From Enterobacteriaceae endosymbiont of Plateumaris consimilis (GTDB taxonomy: Bacteria; Pseudomonadota; Gammaproteobacteria; Enterobacterales; Enterobacteriaceae): a DNA stretch of 64,000 nucleotides. The stretch spans positions 312,333-376,332 of the forward strand of contig NZ_CP046230.1 in assembly GCF_012563145.1 (NCBI RefSeq). Direction: 5' to 3'. Positions 29,723 through 41,389 of the stretch are shown here, in pieces (positions within the stretch are counted from its first letter, which is position 1; the number at the start of each line of letters is the position of its first letter). The notes under the pieces are model-generated. The model was given only the letters and a program-made list of their open reading frames with translations. It searched no databases and had not been told where the DNA came from. Both the position numbers and the translations under genes were made by a program.

Positions 29723-31813
29723 TTAGATTTTATCTGTAGCTGCTTTAATACTTAATCTTATACGTCCTTGCCTATCAATTTCCATAACTTTTACAAAAAC
29801 TTTTTGTGATAATTTTAAATAATCACTAATTTTAGTGACATGTTTATTAGTAATTTGTGATATATGAACTAATCCTTCTTTACCATTACCTATAGCAATG
29901 AAAGCACCAAAATCTACAATACGTATCACTTTACCATTATAAATTTTACCTATTTCTATGTCTGCTGTAATTTCTTTTATACGACGAATAGCAAATTGAA
30001 TTTGTGAATTATTTTTAGCAGCTATTTTAATAGTACCACTATCTTCAATTTCTATAATTGTATTTGTTTCTTCGGTTAAAGCTCTAATTACAGATCCACC
30101 CTTACCTATCATATCTTTAATTTTTTCTGGATTAATTTTTACAGTATGTATTCTAGGTGCAAATTCTGATATATTTTTTTTTGGTAAAGAAATTACTTGT
30201 TTCATAACTCCTAAGATATATAATCTTGCTTCTTTAGCTTTAATTAATGCTAATTTAATTATTTCATAAGTAATACCAGTAATTTTAATATCCATTTGTA
30301 ATGCTGTAATACCTTCATAAGTTCCAGCAACTTTAAAATCCATATCTCCTAAATAATCTTCATCACCTAATATATCAGATAATATAATAAAATTATCTTT
30401 ATTTTTAATTAATCCCATAGATATACCAGCAACAGCATTTTTTATAGGTATCCCTGCATCCATCATTGCTAATGATGCACCACATACTGATGCCATAGAA
30501 GAAGATCCATTAGATTCTGTTATTTCTGATACAACTCTTATTGTATAAGGAAATTCTTCTATATTAGGCATAACTGGAATTATTGCTTTTTTAGCTAAAT
30601 GTCCATGACCAATTTCACGTCTTTTAGGAGTTCCTAATATACCAATTTCACCAACAGCATAAGAAGGAAAATTATAATGAAAAATAAAATTATTTGTTCT
30701 ATCTCCAAGTAAGTCATCTAAAATTTGTGCATCTCTTGTTGTTCCTAAAGTAGCAGTAACTAAAGATTGTGTTTCACCTCTTGTGAATAAAGCAGAACCA
30801 TGAGTACGAGGTAATATTCCTGTACGTATATCTAAATTACGAATCATATCATGATCTCGTCCATCAATACGTAAATTATTATTAAATAATTTAGTTTCAA
30901 CAATATTTTTTTCTAATTCATAAAAAACTTCATTAATGTGATTATTAGAAATATTATTGTATTCTGTTTGTATTAGTGTATTTATTCTTAATTTAATTAA
31001 ATTAATTTCATTAATTCTATTTTTTTTTTCTTTAATAGAATAAGCCTTTTTTAAAGGTTCTTTAGAAAGAAAAATAATTTTTTCTTTTATTTCTTCATTA
31101 ATTTTAGTGTATTTCCATTCAAAATTATTTTTTTTATTTTTATCTATAAATTTTTGAATATTATTTATTAAGATTTGTTGTTTATTATGTCCAAATATTA
31201 TTGCATCTAATATTTGATCTTCATTTAATGAATTAGCTTGAGCTTCAACCATTAAAATTTCATTTTGAGTACTACTAACAACTAAATCTAATTGACTTTT
31301 TTTCATGTTTTCTGTAGTAGGATTTAAAATATATTGATTATTAATATATCCAACTCTTGAACTACCAATAAGTCCATTAAATGGTATACCAGATAAAGAT
31401 AATACAGCTGATGTACCAATAATAGCTACTATATCAGGATAAATAGATGGATCTACAGACATAACAGTTGCAGTAATCTGAATCTCATTTAAAAAATTTT
31501 TTTCAAATAAAGGTCTAATAGACCTATCAATTAAACGAGAAGTTAATATTTCTCCTTCGCTTTGCCTACCTTCTCTTCTAAAAAAAGAACCTGGAATACG
31601 TCCAGCTGCATATGATCTTTCTTGATAATTTACAGATAATGGAAAAAAATCTTGATCTAATTTTAAATTTTCATTAACCATTAAAGTAACAAAAACAGCT
31701 GTATCATCAATACTTATCATAACTGCAGATGTAGCTTGTCGTGCTATCATTCCTGTTTCAATAGTTACAATATTTTTACCATATTGAAATCTATGAATTA
31801 TTGGATTTAACAA
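29723..31813 (-). CDS. pnp: Polynucleotide phosphorylase
   Basis: 696 residues (711 in E. coli). Two RNase PH domains flank an alpha-helical linker (which is Lys/Asn-drifted). KH ([15 protein letters not shown] near 560) and S1 ([28 protein letters not shown]) domains follow. The phosphorolytic centre region is kept in [19 protein letters not shown]. It degrades mRNA from the 3' end. The start codon is TTG at 31813, the same unusual codon as in E. coli pnp, with the protein beginning MLNPI. The C-terminal extension after the S1 domain is shortened. It lies 83 nt after rpsO. Confidence 0.97.
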   Translation of the reverse strand: MLNPIIHRFQYGKNIVTIETGMIARQATSAVMISIDDTAVFVTLMVNENLKLDQDFFPLSVNYQERSYAAGRIPGSFFRREGRQSEGEILTSRLIDRSIRPLFEKNFLNEIQITATVMSVDPSIYPDIVAIIGTSAVLSLSGIPFNGLIGSSRVGYINNQYILNPTTENMKKSQLDLVVSSTQNEILMVEAQANSLNEDQILDAIIFGHNKQQILINNIQKFIDKNKKNNFEWKYTKINEEIKEKIIFLSKEPLKKAYSIKEKKNRINEINLIKLRINTLIQTEYNNISNNHINEVFYELEKNIVETKLFNNNLRIDGRDHDMIRNLDIRTGILPRTHGSALFTRGETQSLVTATLGTTRDAQILDDLLGDRTNNFIFHYNFPSYAVGEIGILGTPKRREIGHGHLAKKAIIPVMPNIEEFPYTIRVVSEITESNGSSSMASVCGASLAMMDAGIPIKNAVAGISMGLIKNKDNFIILSDILGDEDYLGDMDFKVAGTYEGITALQMDIKITGITYEIIKLALIKAKEARLYILGVMKQVISLPKKNISEFAPRIHTVKINPEKIKDMIGKGGSVIRALTEETNTIIEIEDSGTIKIAAKNNSQIQFAIRRIKEITADIEIGKIYNGKVIRIVDFGAFIAIGNGKEGLVHISQITNKHVTKISDYLKLSQKVFVKVMEIDRQGRIRLSIKAATDKI

Positions 31814-31896
31814 AATAAATATCCTTGAATATAATTTTTTATTATAGAAATAAAAATTTTAATTTAAAAAAATATTAATAATTATTGATAAATCAT

Positions 31897-32166
31897 TTAT
31901 TTTCTTAAACCTAAATTTTCAATTAATAAGTTATACTTAATTAAATTCTTTTTTTTAAAATAATTTAATAATTTTCTTCTATGTGATATCATATTTAAAA
32001 GTCCATGACGACTATGATGATCTTTTTTATGAATTAAAAAATGTTTTTGTAAATGGTTAATTTTTAATGTTAATAAAGCTATTTGTATTTTTGTCGATCC
32101 TTTATCATTATCATGATTTCCATATTTTTTAATAATTTTTATTTTACTTTCTTTATTTAAATACAT
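31897..32166 (-). CDS. rpsO: 30S ribosomal protein S15
   Basis: 89 residues, the usual length. Conserved blocks: GSTKIQIALLTLKINHLQKHFLIHKKDHHSRHGLLNMISHRRKLLNYFKK. S15 is a primary binder of the 16S central domain and in E. coli represses its own mRNA through a pseudoknot; I cannot confirm that fold in the 50-nt leader. Order truB-rpsO-pnp as in E. coli. Confidence 0.97.
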   Translation of the reverse strand: MYLNKESKIKIIKKYGNHDNDKGSTKIQIALLTLKINHLQKHFLIHKKDHHSRHGLLNMISHRRKLLNYFKKKNLIKYNLLIENLGLRK

Positions 32167-32216
32167 AACTTAACTCCGTTAAATTATTTATAAATGAATA
32201 ATTATTAAAATCAATT

Positions 32217-33152
32217 TTAAATATTCATTAATTTATATTTTTTTATATAATTTTTATTATTAATTTGACAAATTCCCAGAAATTGATATTTATCATAAAT
32301 ACGAAAAATATTGTTGTTCTTAGTATTATTAATACTTATTTTAGTTTTTTTACCATTTTTAAGATTATTAATTAAATTTTTAGATAATAATAATTTTGGA
32401 AAATTATTTAATATATAATCTGTAGGTAATAATAATTTATCTATTAATAAAAGATTAGATAAATTATTATTACAATTTTTTATTAAATTATCTAATGTTC
32501 CTATTGTAACAATATTTTTATTTAAAATAGAAAAATGAGATAATTTAATCCTACGTAATTTAATTACATGTGCACCACAATTTAATTTGTCTCCTATATT
32601 GTCAATAATAGTACGAATATAAGTTCCTTTAGAACAATGTATTTTTAATTTTATCTCATTTTTTTTAAAAGAAAGTAATTTTAATTTGTAAATTGTCACT
32701 TCACGTTTATTTAATAATATATTAATTCCAGCTCTAGCATATTTATAAAGTGGTATTCCTTTATATTTTATTGCAGAATACATAGTTGGAATTTGTTTTA
32801 TTTTTCCTCTAAATAAAGATAAAACATCATTTAATTGTTTTTGAGAAAAATTAATTTTTTTTTTTTTTATAATAATACCATCTTTGTCAGCAGTATTGGT
32901 TTTTTCACCTAGTCGAGCTTTAACAATGTATATTTTATCCGAATTAATTAAATAACTTGTAAATTTAGTTGCTTCCCCTAAACATATAGGAAGTAATCCA
33001 CTAGCTAATGGATCTAAAGTTCCTGTATGTCCTGCTTTTTTAGCTTTATATATAAATTTTATATACTGAAGAATTTTATTTGATGTATATCCTATAGGTT
33101 TATCAAATAATAATAAACCATTAATATCTCGCTTATTTATAAAATTTCTCAT
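32217..33152 (-). CDS. truB: tRNA pseudouridine-55 synthase
   Basis: 311 residues (314 in E. coli). The catalytic motif GHTGTLDPLASGLLPICLGEATKF places the nucleophilic aspartate at residue 47. YKAKKAGHTG, KGTYIRTIIDNIG and the Lys-rich C-terminal PUA-like region follow. It makes pseudouridine 55 in nearly all tRNAs. Thirty nt downstream of rbfA. Confidence 0.96.
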   Translation of the reverse strand: MRNFINKRDINGLLLFDKPIGYTSNKILQYIKFIYKAKKAGHTGTLDPLASGLLPICLGEATKFTSYLINSDKIYIVKARLGEKTNTADKDGIIIKKKKINFSQKQLNDVLSLFRGKIKQIPTMYSAIKYKGIPLYKYARAGINILLNKREVTIYKLKLLSFKKNEIKLKIHCSKGTYIRTIIDNIGDKLNCGAHVIKLRRIKLSHFSILNKNIVTIGTLDNLIKNCNNNLSNLLLIDKLLLPTDYILNNFPKLLLSKNLINNLKNGKKTKISINNTKNNNIFRIYDKYQFLGICQINNKNYIKKYKLMNI

Positions 33153-33182
33153 AATTTCAAATATCTAAATATATTATATTTT

Positions 33183-33551
33183 TTATATATTTTTTTTAGT
33201 AATATTATTAATAATATTACTAATATATTTTCCTTTTTCTAATGAAAAATCAGGAAGAAATATTAATTTTGGTATACTACGTAATATTATTTTTTTTTTT
33301 AAAATATATCTAATATACCCTGTAATATTATTTAAATAGCAAATTGTTTTTTTAAAATTATTATTTATCTCTTCTTTATATGGTAACATTATAAATATTT
33401 TTGCAAAAGATAAATCTTTTGATATTAATAGATCGGTAACAGTTATAAATTTATTTATACGAGGATCAGAAATATTTTGTTGTAAAATATTAGATATTTT
33501 TTTTTTTAATTCATTAGAAATTTTTGATTGACGATATAAATATTCTATCAT
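33183..33551 (-). CDS. rbfA: Ribosome-binding factor A
   Basis: 122 residues (133 in E. coli). A KH-like fold with the family elements ISNELKKKISNILQQNISDPRI, TVTDLLISKDLSFAKIFI and YIRYILKKKIILRSIPKLIFLPD. It matures the 30S subunit near helix 1 of 16S rRNA. The C-terminal tail is shortened. The infB-rbfA-truB order is ancestral. Confidence 0.94.
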   Translation of the reverse strand: MIEYLYRQSKISNELKKKISNILQQNISDPRINKFITVTDLLISKDLSFAKIFIMLPYKEEINNNFKKTICYLNNITGYIRYILKKKIILRSIPKLIFLPDFSLEKGKYISNIINNITKKNI

Positions 33552-33588
33552 TATTTATATTACCTTTATTAAAATATATTATTAATAA

Positions 33589-36096
33589 CTATTTTTTTTT
33601 AATTTCAATATTTTCATATGCTTCTATATTATCTCCCATACAAATATCATTATAATGTTTAATACTAATACCACATTCCATGCCATTACGTACTTCATTT
33701 ACATTATCTTTAAATCTTTTTAAAGATTCTAATATTCCTTCATGAATAATATTATTATTTCTTATTAAACGTATCAAATTGTTACGTCTAATTACTCCTT
33801 TTAATACAGTGCATCCTGCAATTACTCCAATTTTTGTAATTTTAAAAATATTTTTTACTTTTGCTGATCCTAATAATTTATATTTATATTCAGGGGATAA
33901 AACATTATTTATAGATTTTTTTATTTCATCAATTAAATTATAAATTATAGAAAAATATCTTATATCTATATTTTCTGTTTTAATTATATTTCGAGCACTA
34001 TTATTAGCTTTTACATTAAAACCAATAATCATAATATTATTTGATGTTGCTAATGCTAAAGCAACATCTGTTTCAGTAATTGAACCTACACCTGAACTAA
34101 TAATTTTTATATTTATTTTGTTATTAGATAAATTTATTAATATATCTTTAATAACTTCTACTGTTCCTTGTGAATTTCCTTTTAGTAATATATTTAATTC
34201 ACAAATTTTATTTTTATCTAATTCTAAAAAAACATTTTTAAATTTTTTTTGTTGATTAGCTATTTTTAATTCACGTATTTTATTTTTTCTATATGTAGCA
34301 ACTTCTTTAGCTTGTTTTTCATTACGAACTACTATTATATTTTCTCCTGCAAAAGGAATACCAGATAAACCTAAAATTTCTATAGGTGTTGAAGGACCAG
34401 CTTGTAATACTTCTATTCCTTTTTCATTACGTAATCCTCTTATACGTCCATATTGAAATCCACATAATACAATATCACCTTTATTTAAAATTCCTTCTCT
34501 TATTAAAATATTAGCTATAGGTCCTCTACCTTTATCTAAATAAGATTCAATTACTACACCATTTGCCATACCTTTATTAATAGCTTTTAATTCTAATATG
34601 TCTGCTTGTAATAAGATAGAATTTAATAAATCATCAATACCCGTTCCTAAAATGGCTGAAATATTAACAAATATATTATTACCCCCCCATGATTCAGAGA
34701 TAATATTATATTTACTTAATTGATTTTTAATGTTTTCTATATTTGATGTAATTTTATCTATTTTATTAATAGCAACAATTATTGGAACTTTAGCTGCTTT
34801 AGCATGTTGAATAGCTTCTATAGTTTGAGGCATAACACCATCATCAGCTGCTACTACTAAAATTATAATATCTGTAATTTGTATCCCTCTAGACCTCATT
34901 GAGGTAAAAGCAGAATGTCCAGGAGTATCAATAAATGTAATACTTTTATTATTTTTTAATTTAACTTGGTAAGCTCCTATATTTTGTGTTATACCTCCAA
35001 TTTCATTAGAAACTATTTTACTAGAACGAATATAATCTAATAAAGTAGTTTTTCCATGATCTACATGACCCATAATAGTTACTATAGGAGCTCTAGAAAT
35101 TGGTATTTCATTTATATTATTACGATCATTAATTAATGATGTTTCTAAATCATTTTCATGATGTAATATCACTTTGTGTCCCATTTCTTCTGCTATCAAT
35201 TGAGCAGTTTCTTGATCTAAAAATTGATTAATATCTAATTTTTTTTCCCCTATATTTATCATAGTTTTTATAATTTGAGAACTTTTAACAGCCATTTTAT
35301 TAGCTAATTCCGTTATGCTAATGGTTTCATTAATAATAACATCTCGATTTATATTTTTAAGAGGCTTATGGAAATTTTGATATAAAATATGTAAATTATT
35401 TTTATTTTTAGTAATATTTTTGATATTAGAATAAATATTTCTATTTTCTTTATCTATTTTATTATTTTTATAATATTTTTTTCTACGAGTAGTTTTATTA
35501 TTCTGCATATGATAATTTAAATTTTTATTTTTTTTATTCAAATTTTGTTTATTATAAGAGTTTTTTATAAAAGAATATTTTTTATTATTTATTTTAAATT
35601 TATCTTCTATTTTGTTACTTATTATATTATTTTTTTGATTTTGAATTTTATTTTTAAGATTAATGTTATTTTTTTTATGTATATCAGTTTTTGATATTTG
35701 TTTTTTTTTTTCTATTATAAAATCATTTTGTTTATTAACAGATTTAATTTTTTTATTTTTAATAATATTTTTTATATTATTATTAGTATTAAACGTTGTT
35801 TTAACATTATTTAAAAAATATTTTTTTTTACGAATTTCAACTTTTACAGCTTTATTTTGACCTTTATTATTTTGTATATTTAAAATACTATGTATTTTTT
35901 TTTGTAAAGTTAATTTTTTAATAAATTTATTTTCTATATTATTTAAATATATAAGTAATGTTTCTTTTTCTTTTTGACTGATTAAATCATCTTTTAATTT
36001 AATAATACCAATATCATAAAATTTTTGAATTAAATGTTTTACTGACATTTGAATTTCAACAGCTAAAGATTTTACAGTTATATTATTATCTATCAT
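33589..36096 (-). CDS. infB: Translation initiation factor IF-2
   Basis: 835 residues (890 in E. coli). An N-terminal IF2N domain (about 1-50) is followed by a low-complexity Lys/Asn/Ile linker (about 70-250), a second IF2N domain (about 255-305), then the G domain: [13 protein letters not shown] and NKID. Domains II-IV, which bind initiator tRNA, complete it. The linker has lost the Ala/Glu/Arg composition of E. coli but stays highly charged. A run of seven G residues on the minus strand (34682-34688) encodes part of WGG. Translation partner of the fMet tRNA encoded upstream in the same operon. Confidence 0.97.
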   Translation of the reverse strand: MIDNNITVKSLAVEIQMSVKHLIQKFYDIGIIKLKDDLISQKEKETLLIYLNNIENKFIKKLTLQKKIHSILNIQNNKGQNKAVKVEIRKKKYFLNNVKTTFNTNNNIKNIIKNKKIKSVNKQNDFIIEKKKQISKTDIHKKNNINLKNKIQNQKNNIISNKIEDKFKINNKKYSFIKNSYNKQNLNKKNKNLNYHMQNNKTTRRKKYYKNNKIDKENRNIYSNIKNITKNKNNLHILYQNFHKPLKNINRDVIINETISITELANKMAVKSSQIIKTMINIGEKKLDINQFLDQETAQLIAEEMGHKVILHHENDLETSLINDRNNINEIPISRAPIVTIMGHVDHGKTTLLDYIRSSKIVSNEIGGITQNIGAYQVKLKNNKSITFIDTPGHSAFTSMRSRGIQITDIIILVVAADDGVMPQTIEAIQHAKAAKVPIIVAINKIDKITSNIENIKNQLSKYNIISESWGGNNIFVNISAILGTGIDDLLNSILLQADILELKAINKGMANGVVIESYLDKGRGPIANILIREGILNKGDIVLCGFQYGRIRGLRNEKGIEVLQAGPSTPIEILGLSGIPFAGENIIVVRNEKQAKEVATYRKNKIRELKIANQQKKFKNVFLELDKNKICELNILLKGNSQGTVEVIKDILINLSNNKINIKIISSGVGSITETDVALALATSNNIMIIGFNVKANNSARNIIKTENIDIRYFSIIYNLIDEIKKSINNVLSPEYKYKLLGSAKVKNIFKITKIGVIAGCTVLKGVIRRNNLIRLIRNNNIIHEGILESLKRFKDNVNEVRNGMECGISIKHYNDICMGDNIEAYENIEIKKK

Positions 36097-36129
36097 GCTG
36101 TTTACTCCTCTATTTAAAAAGTAATTTAG

Positions 36130-37626
36130 TTATACATTATTTTTTTTATTAAACCAACAAATATTACGAGCAGACATAATTATTTTTCCTGCTTGTTCTT
36201 TTTTTAAACTATTTATATCAGATAAATCTTCAATACTTTGCTCAGCTAAATCTTCTATGGAGAGTATTCCTTTAATTTTTAATAAAATCGCTAATTTTTT
36301 ATTCATTCCTTTAATATTTAATAAATTTTTATCTAACTGTTTATCATATATATTTTTTATTAAAGATAAATTATTTAGATTACATTTAGCTGTTTCTTGT
36401 ATTTTCTTCAATTTATCTATAGATAAATTAAACTTATTAGTTAATTTATATAATTCATTAATAGAAATATATGTTAATTCTTCTATAGTAGAAAAACCTG
36501 ATGTAACTAATTGTATAGCTAAATTTTTATCAATATTTAAATTTTTTATAAACATATTAACAATAGCATTATTTTCTTCTTTATGTTTATTTTGTAATTC
36601 ATTATTAGTCATAACATTTAATTCCCATCCGCTTAATTGTGAAGCTAAACGAATATTTTGACCATTACGACCAATAGCTTTTGCTAAATTTTCTTCTTCT
36701 ACAGCAATATCAACAACATGATTATCTTCATCTAATACTATCGATGATACATCAGCTGGAGACATAGCATTAATAACAAATTGTGCTGGATTTTGGTCCC
36801 ATAAAACAATGTCAATTCTTTCTCCATTTAATTCATTAGATATAGCTTGTACTCTAGCACCTCTCATACCAACACAAGCTCCTACAGGATCTATACGTTT
36901 ATCATGAGTCTTTACTGCTATTTTTGCTCTATAACCAGGATCTCTGGCTGCAGCTATAATTTCAATTAATCCTTCATTTATTTCAGGAACTTCAATTTTA
37001 AATAATTCAGTTAACATTTTGATTTTAGATCTACTAATGAATAATTGAGGACCATGAAATACTGCTTTTACAGAAAAAAGAAGACCTTTAATTCTATCAC
37101 CTATTCTAAAATTTTCTCTAGGTAACATATCTTCACGTAAAATAGTAGCTTCTACATTATTACCTAAATCTAAAATTAAGTAAGTTTTATTTGTTTTTTT
37201 TACAATACCATTTAAAATTTTTCCTTCTTTTTTTTTAAATTGTTCAATAGTTACAGCTTTTTCTGCTTCTCTAACTTTATGTACAATAACTTGTTTAGCA
37301 ATTTGTGTAGTTATTCGATTAAAGTCAATAGAAGTTATCTTATCATATATATAATCTCCTATATTTAATGAATTATCTTCAATACGTGCTGCGTCCAATG
37401 TAATTTCTTTAGTAGGATAATGTACTTCTTTTACAATTAACCATTTTCTAAATGTTTGAAAATTTCCATTTTTTCGATTAATATTTACATATACTTCTAT
37501 ATCTTGTTCATATTTTTTTTTTGTTGCACTTGTTAATGCACTTTCTATTACTTCAAATATTTTTTCACGAGGTAAAGATTTTTCATTAGAAACTGCTTCA
37601 ACTACAGCTAATATTTCTTTATTCAT
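36130..37626 (-). CDS. nusA: Transcription elongation/termination factor NusA
   Basis: 498 residues (495 in E. coli). The RNA-polymerase-binding N-terminus [16 protein letters not shown] is followed by S1 (about 135-200), KH1/KH2 ([32 protein letters not shown]) and two acidic C-terminal repeats, the last ending [18 protein letters not shown] start at the ATG at 37626, matching E. coli, with GAGG about 12 nt upstream; a non-ATG start five codons earlier is not needed. NusG, the usual partner, is also in the window. Confidence 0.97.
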   Translation of the reverse strand: MNKEILAVVEAVSNEKSLPREKIFEVIESALTSATKKKYEQDIEVYVNINRKNGNFQTFRKWLIVKEVHYPTKEITLDAARIEDNSLNIGDYIYDKITSIDFNRITTQIAKQVIVHKVREAEKAVTIEQFKKKEGKILNGIVKKTNKTYLILDLGNNVEATILREDMLPRENFRIGDRIKGLLFSVKAVFHGPQLFISRSKIKMLTELFKIEVPEINEGLIEIIAAARDPGYRAKIAVKTHDKRIDPVGACVGMRGARVQAISNELNGERIDIVLWDQNPAQFVINAMSPADVSSIVLDEDNHVVDIAVEEENLAKAIGRNGQNIRLASQLSGWELNVMTNNELQNKHKEENNAIVNMFIKNLNIDKNLAIQLVTSGFSTIEELTYISINELYKLTNKFNLSIDKLKKIQETAKCNLNNLSLIKNIYDKQLDKNLLNIKGMNKKLAILLKIKGILSIEDLAEQSIEDLSDINSLKKEQAGKIIMSARNICWFNKKNNV

Positions 37627-37744
37627 CCTAGTTATCCTCAAACCTAAAATTTTATATAATAGGGAACTAGATAATTTTGATCAAAATATAATTGATATTA
37701 TTAATAATATTATTAATTAATAAAAAATTATTTTATAATAGATG

Positions 37745-37978
37745 TTAATTTTCATAAAATTTAATTTTAGTAATTAAACTTATTTTATTCACAATAATAT
37801 ATATACATATTTTATTACTCCTTTCGATAAATATTTTTATTAAAAATAATCTTTCATGAAACAAACAATTATTTTTAAATAATTTTTCATAAAATTCAAT
37901 AATTAAATTACTAAATTTATATAATTTTATAATTAAATTAATATTTGTAATTAGATATGAGAACTTAATTGATAGAAA
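37745..37978 (-). pseudogene. Possible rimP remnant between fMet tRNA and nusA
   Basis: In E. coli rimP (ribosome maturation factor) lies exactly here. The 337-nt spacer has an open frame of about 78 codons with no start outside the tRNA gene. Its last residues (IYIIVNKISLITKIKF) weakly echo the hydrophobic-N-I-K-A-L-V-F ending of RimP. The rest is unrecognisable. It is either a decayed rimP or a chance open frame; I favour non-functional. Confidence 0.25.
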
Positions 37979-38055
<77 letters not shown>

Positions 38056-38117
38056 TCTACTTAACGATATATGATAGATATGTTAAAAACTTAAAAAACT
38101 TAATAATAGTAAAACTC

Positions 38118-38205
38118 TGGTACCGAAGACGGGATTTGAACCCGTAAACCCTTAAAAGGGCACTACCACCTCAAGGTAGCGTGTTTACCATTTCACCACC
38201 TCGGT
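38118..38205 (-). tRNA. tRNA-Leu (GAG)
   Basis: Class II cloverleaf with anticodon GAG, a long variable arm and the ACCGAGG/CTTCGGT acceptor stem. The 3' CCA is encoded (38118-38120 on the minus strand). It follows secG as E. coli leuU does. It decodes CUC and CUU, which should be rare codons in so AT-rich a genome. Confidence 0.97.
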
Positions 38206-38225
38206 TTTACTAAATACAATATTTT

Positions 38226-38489
38226 TTACAAATTAATATAATCATTTGTTATAATATTTTTTTTATGATTATTTAAATTACCTAATATTAAACTAATCAT
38301 AAAAAAAACTATAACTAAAATAAAAATAGATTTAGTTACAATTTTACTAGAAGTATTAGTATTAAAAAAAGATTTTGAATTATTCATATAATAATCACTA
38401 ATATTAACAATATTATTATTTTGTACCATAATTAAACTAATTAATATAATTGATACTAAAACAAATAAAATTAAAAATAATTTATACAC
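38226..38489 (-). CDS. secG: Protein translocase subunit SecG
   Basis: 87 residues (110 in E. coli). Two membrane helices: about 3-21, ending in IMVQ, and about 53-73, ending ISLILGNLN, which matches the E. coli FIISLVLGNIN. I choose the GTG at 38489 because it gives MYKLFLILF, aligned with E. coli MYEALLVVF, and GGTAAG lies just upstream; a TTG four codons earlier is the alternative. The Gly/Ala/Ser-rich cytoplasmic loop of E. coli has become Asn/Ser/Tyr-rich and the C-terminal tail is lost. SecG assists SecYEG translocation. Confidence 0.88.
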   Translation of the reverse strand: MYKLFLILFVLVSIILISLIMVQNNNIVNISDYYMNNSKSFFNTNTSSKIVTKSIFILVIVFFMISLILGNLNNHKKNIITNDYINL

Positions 38490-38591
38490 AATACTTACCA
38501 AAATAAATTATAACATGTAATTACATAATAATATATTATATATATTTAATTTACAATACATTTTAAATATTTTTTATTATATATTAATATA

Positions 38592-40421
38592 TTATTTTTT
38601 TATCCAATCAGGTGTTCTAACTTTTTTTCTAGACATTAAATCATCTATTTGTAATATTCCTATAGTTTCATATTTAATTAAAGCATTTTTCATTGCATGT
38701 AATATATCAATATTGTCTTTTAAAATTTTAAAAGCTCTATCATAATTTTCTTGAATTAAATATTTAACTTCTTCATCAATTATACGTGCAGTTTGATCTG
38801 ACATATGTTTTGTTTTTGTTACATTTCTACCTAAAAAAATTTCTCCTTCTTCTTCTGCATATAATAAAGGTCCTAATTTTTTAGAAAAACCCCACTGAGT
38901 TACCATGTTTCTTGCTAAGTTAGTAGCAATTTTTATATCATTAGATGCACCAGTAGATACATATTTTTCTCCATAAATTATTTCTTCTGCAATGCGACCA
39001 CCATATAATGTAGAAATTTCACTTTCTAATTTTTGACGATTTAAACTAATAATGTCAATTTCTGGTAAAAAAAATGTAACTCCTAATGCTTGTCCTCTTG
39101 GAATTATAGTTACTTTATGTACTGGATCATGTCCTGGTACTAATCTTCCAATTATAGCATGTCCAGCTTCATGATAAGCAGTAGACTCTTTTTGAGATTC
39201 TGTCATAACCATAGAACGTCTTTCAGATCCCATCATAATTTTATCTTTAGCTTTTTCAAATTCATTCATAGATACAAACTCGTAATTTTTACGAGCAGCT
39301 AATAATGCACCTTCATTTACTAAATTAGCTAAATCAGCTCCAGAAAAACCAGGAGTACCACGTGCTAAAATTGAAACATTAACATCTTTTCCTAATGGTA
39401 CATTTTTCATATGTATTTTTAATATTTGTTCTCTACCCCTAATATCTGGTAAACCTACTATTACTTGTCTATCAAAACGTCCAGGTCTTAAAAGTGCTGG
39501 ATCTAATACATCAGGACGATTTGTTGCAGCAATAACAATAACACTTTCATTATTATTAAAACCATCCATTTCTACTAACATTTGATTAAGAGTTTGTTCT
39601 CTTTCATCATGACCACCACCTAAACCGGCACCTCTTTGACGTCCTACTGCATCTATTTCATCAATAAATATAATACATGGAGATGATTTTTTTGCTCTAT
39701 TAAACATGTCACGAACTCTAGAAGCTCCTACACCAACAAACATTTCAACAAAATCAGATCCAGAAATAGTAAAAAAAGGCACTTTAGATTCACCAGCTAT
39801 AGCTTTTGCTAATAAAGTTTTTCCTGTACCTGGTGGACCTATCATTAAAACTCCTTTAGGAATTTTCCCACCTAATTTTTGAAATTTTAAAGGTTCTTTT
39901 AAATAATCTACAAGTTCTTTAACTTCTTCTTTTGCTTCATCACATCCTGCTACATCATTAAATGTAATTTTAATCTGATTTTTTGTAAACATACGAGCTT
40001 TACTTTTTCCAAAAGATAATGCACCTTTACCTCCTCCTTGAATTTGACGTATAAAAAACAACCAAACACAAATAAGTAAAAAAATAGGAAACCATGATAT
40101 AAATATAGATAATAATACATTAGGACTAGCAGCAGGTTCACCAAATACTTTAATATTGTTATTAACTAATAACTGAAGTAAATTAGGATCACTTATAGGA
40201 ATATATGTTGTATATTTAGTATCATCTTTTTTATAAACATAAATTTGACGTTCATTTATATAAACTGCATTAATTTGTTGATGAATAATATCAGATAAAA
40301 AAGTTGCATATTCAATTTTTGATGTTTTGTCATCAATATTTAGATTAAAACCCTGGAAAAAAGATAATAAAGTAATTGCAATTGCTAACCAGAGCATTAG
40401 ATTTTTTGCTATACTGTTCAA
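38592..40421 (-). CDS. ftsH: ATP-dependent zinc metalloprotease FtsH
   Basis: 609 residues (644 in E. coli). Two membrane helices (about 6-22 and 97-117) surround a periplasmic domain. The AAA domain follows (Walker A GPPGTGKT near 190, Walker [27 protein letters not shown]), then the protease site HEAGH near 413. It degrades misassembled membrane proteins such as free SecY. The start is TTG at 40421: the ATG two codons downstream of the E. coli TTG is ATA here, and GGAG sits 8 nt upstream of the TTG. The unstructured C-terminal tail is trimmed. folP and glmM, which follow in E. coli, are lost. Confidence 0.97.
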   Translation of the reverse strand: MNSIAKNLMLWLAIAITLLSFFQGFNLNIDDKTSKIEYATFLSDIIHQQINAVYINERQIYVYKKDDTKYTTYIPISDPNLLQLLVNNNIKVFGEPAASPNVLLSIFISWFPIFLLICVWLFFIRQIQGGGKGALSFGKSKARMFTKNQIKITFNDVAGCDEAKEEVKELVDYLKEPLKFQKLGGKIPKGVLMIGPPGTGKTLLAKAIAGESKVPFFTISGSDFVEMFVGVGASRVRDMFNRAKKSSPCIIFIDEIDAVGRQRGAGLGGGHDEREQTLNQMLVEMDGFNNNESVIVIAATNRPDVLDPALLRPGRFDRQVIVGLPDIRGREQILKIHMKNVPLGKDVNVSILARGTPGFSGADLANLVNEGALLAARKNYEFVSMNEFEKAKDKIMMGSERRSMVMTESQKESTAYHEAGHAIIGRLVPGHDPVHKVTIIPRGQALGVTFFLPEIDIISLNRQKLESEISTLYGGRIAEEIIYGEKYVSTGASNDIKIATNLARNMVTQWGFSKKLGPLLYAEEEGEIFLGRNVTKTKHMSDQTARIIDEEVKYLIQENYDRAFKILKDNIDILHAMKNALIKYETIGILQIDDLMSRKKVRTPDWIKK

Positions 40422-40462
40422 AAAAGTAACTCCATAATTATTAGTATAAATACAATAAAATA

Positions 40463-41095
40463 TTATTTATTTTGATATCCTTTTGCTACAACATATATTT
40501 CACATGAATGAGATCTTGAAGCATCAGGTTTTCTGATTTTCATTGTTTTAAATAATGAATCAATTTTTTTTAAATATTGATTCACTCCTATACCTTGAAA
40601 AATTTTTATTAAAAAGTTTCCATTAAAATCTAATACAGAATAACATAAATTTAAAGCTAATTCACTTAAATACATAGATTTAGGTATATCTATTTCTTTA
40701 ATACCAGAAATATTAGGAGATATATCAGACATTATAACTTGTGCTTTCAAATTATTTAATTTAATTTTAATTAAATTAATGATATTATCATCACATAAGT
40801 TTCCTTGGATAAAACTTACATTATTTATTTTTTTCATTGGCAATAAATCACAAGCTATTATTTTACCTTTTAATCCAATTTTTAATGATACAAATTTAGA
40901 CCATCCTCCAGGAGAACAACCTAAATCTATTATTGTTATATTTGGTTTAAAAATTTTATCTAACTTTTGTATTTCTTGTAATTTAAACCATGATCGAGAT
41001 CTAAATTCACTATTTTGTTTTACTTTTTTGACATAAATATCTTTAAGATATTTTTTCATCCAAACATTTTTTTTTTTATTTTTTCTACAAAACAT
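40463..41095 (-). CDS. rlmE: 23S rRNA 2'-O-ribose (Um2552) methyltransferase
   Basis: 210 residues (209 in E. coli). The K-D-D-K methyltransferase tetrad is visible: K in [11 protein letters not shown], the SAM site [11 protein letters not shown] in VIMSDISPN, and K in NFLIKIFQG. It modifies U2552 in the A-loop late in 50S assembly. It sits 41 nt upstream of ftsH, the ancestral order. Confidence 0.96.
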   Translation of the reverse strand: MFCRKNKKKNVWMKKYLKDIYVKKVKQNSEFRSRSWFKLQEIQKLDKIFKPNITIIDLGCSPGGWSKFVSLKIGLKGKIIACDLLPMKKINNVSFIQGNLCDDNIINLIKIKLNNLKAQVIMSDISPNISGIKEIDIPKSMYLSELALNLCYSVLDFNGNFLIKIFQGIGVNQYLKKIDSLFKTMKIRKPDASRSHSCEIYVVAKGYQNK

Positions 41096-41389
41096 GAATT
41101 GTATGAATTAAAATAATTAATAATAATTATTTTTAATATATATTATATGTTCAATCAGTATAACAAATTTTTTTTAAAATTACAATTTACAAAAATGATA
41201 ATATGTATTATACGTTTTAATAAATATTTCTAATATTAATATAAAATATTAGTTTTAATTATTTTATAAAAAAATTTAAATAATTACAAACAAATGTTTA
41301 AAATAATTTAACTTATTTTATGATAAATACTAACTATTTTAAAGTCAGTTATTTATTAATAATATTTTTAATTATTTCTTAATAAAAAA

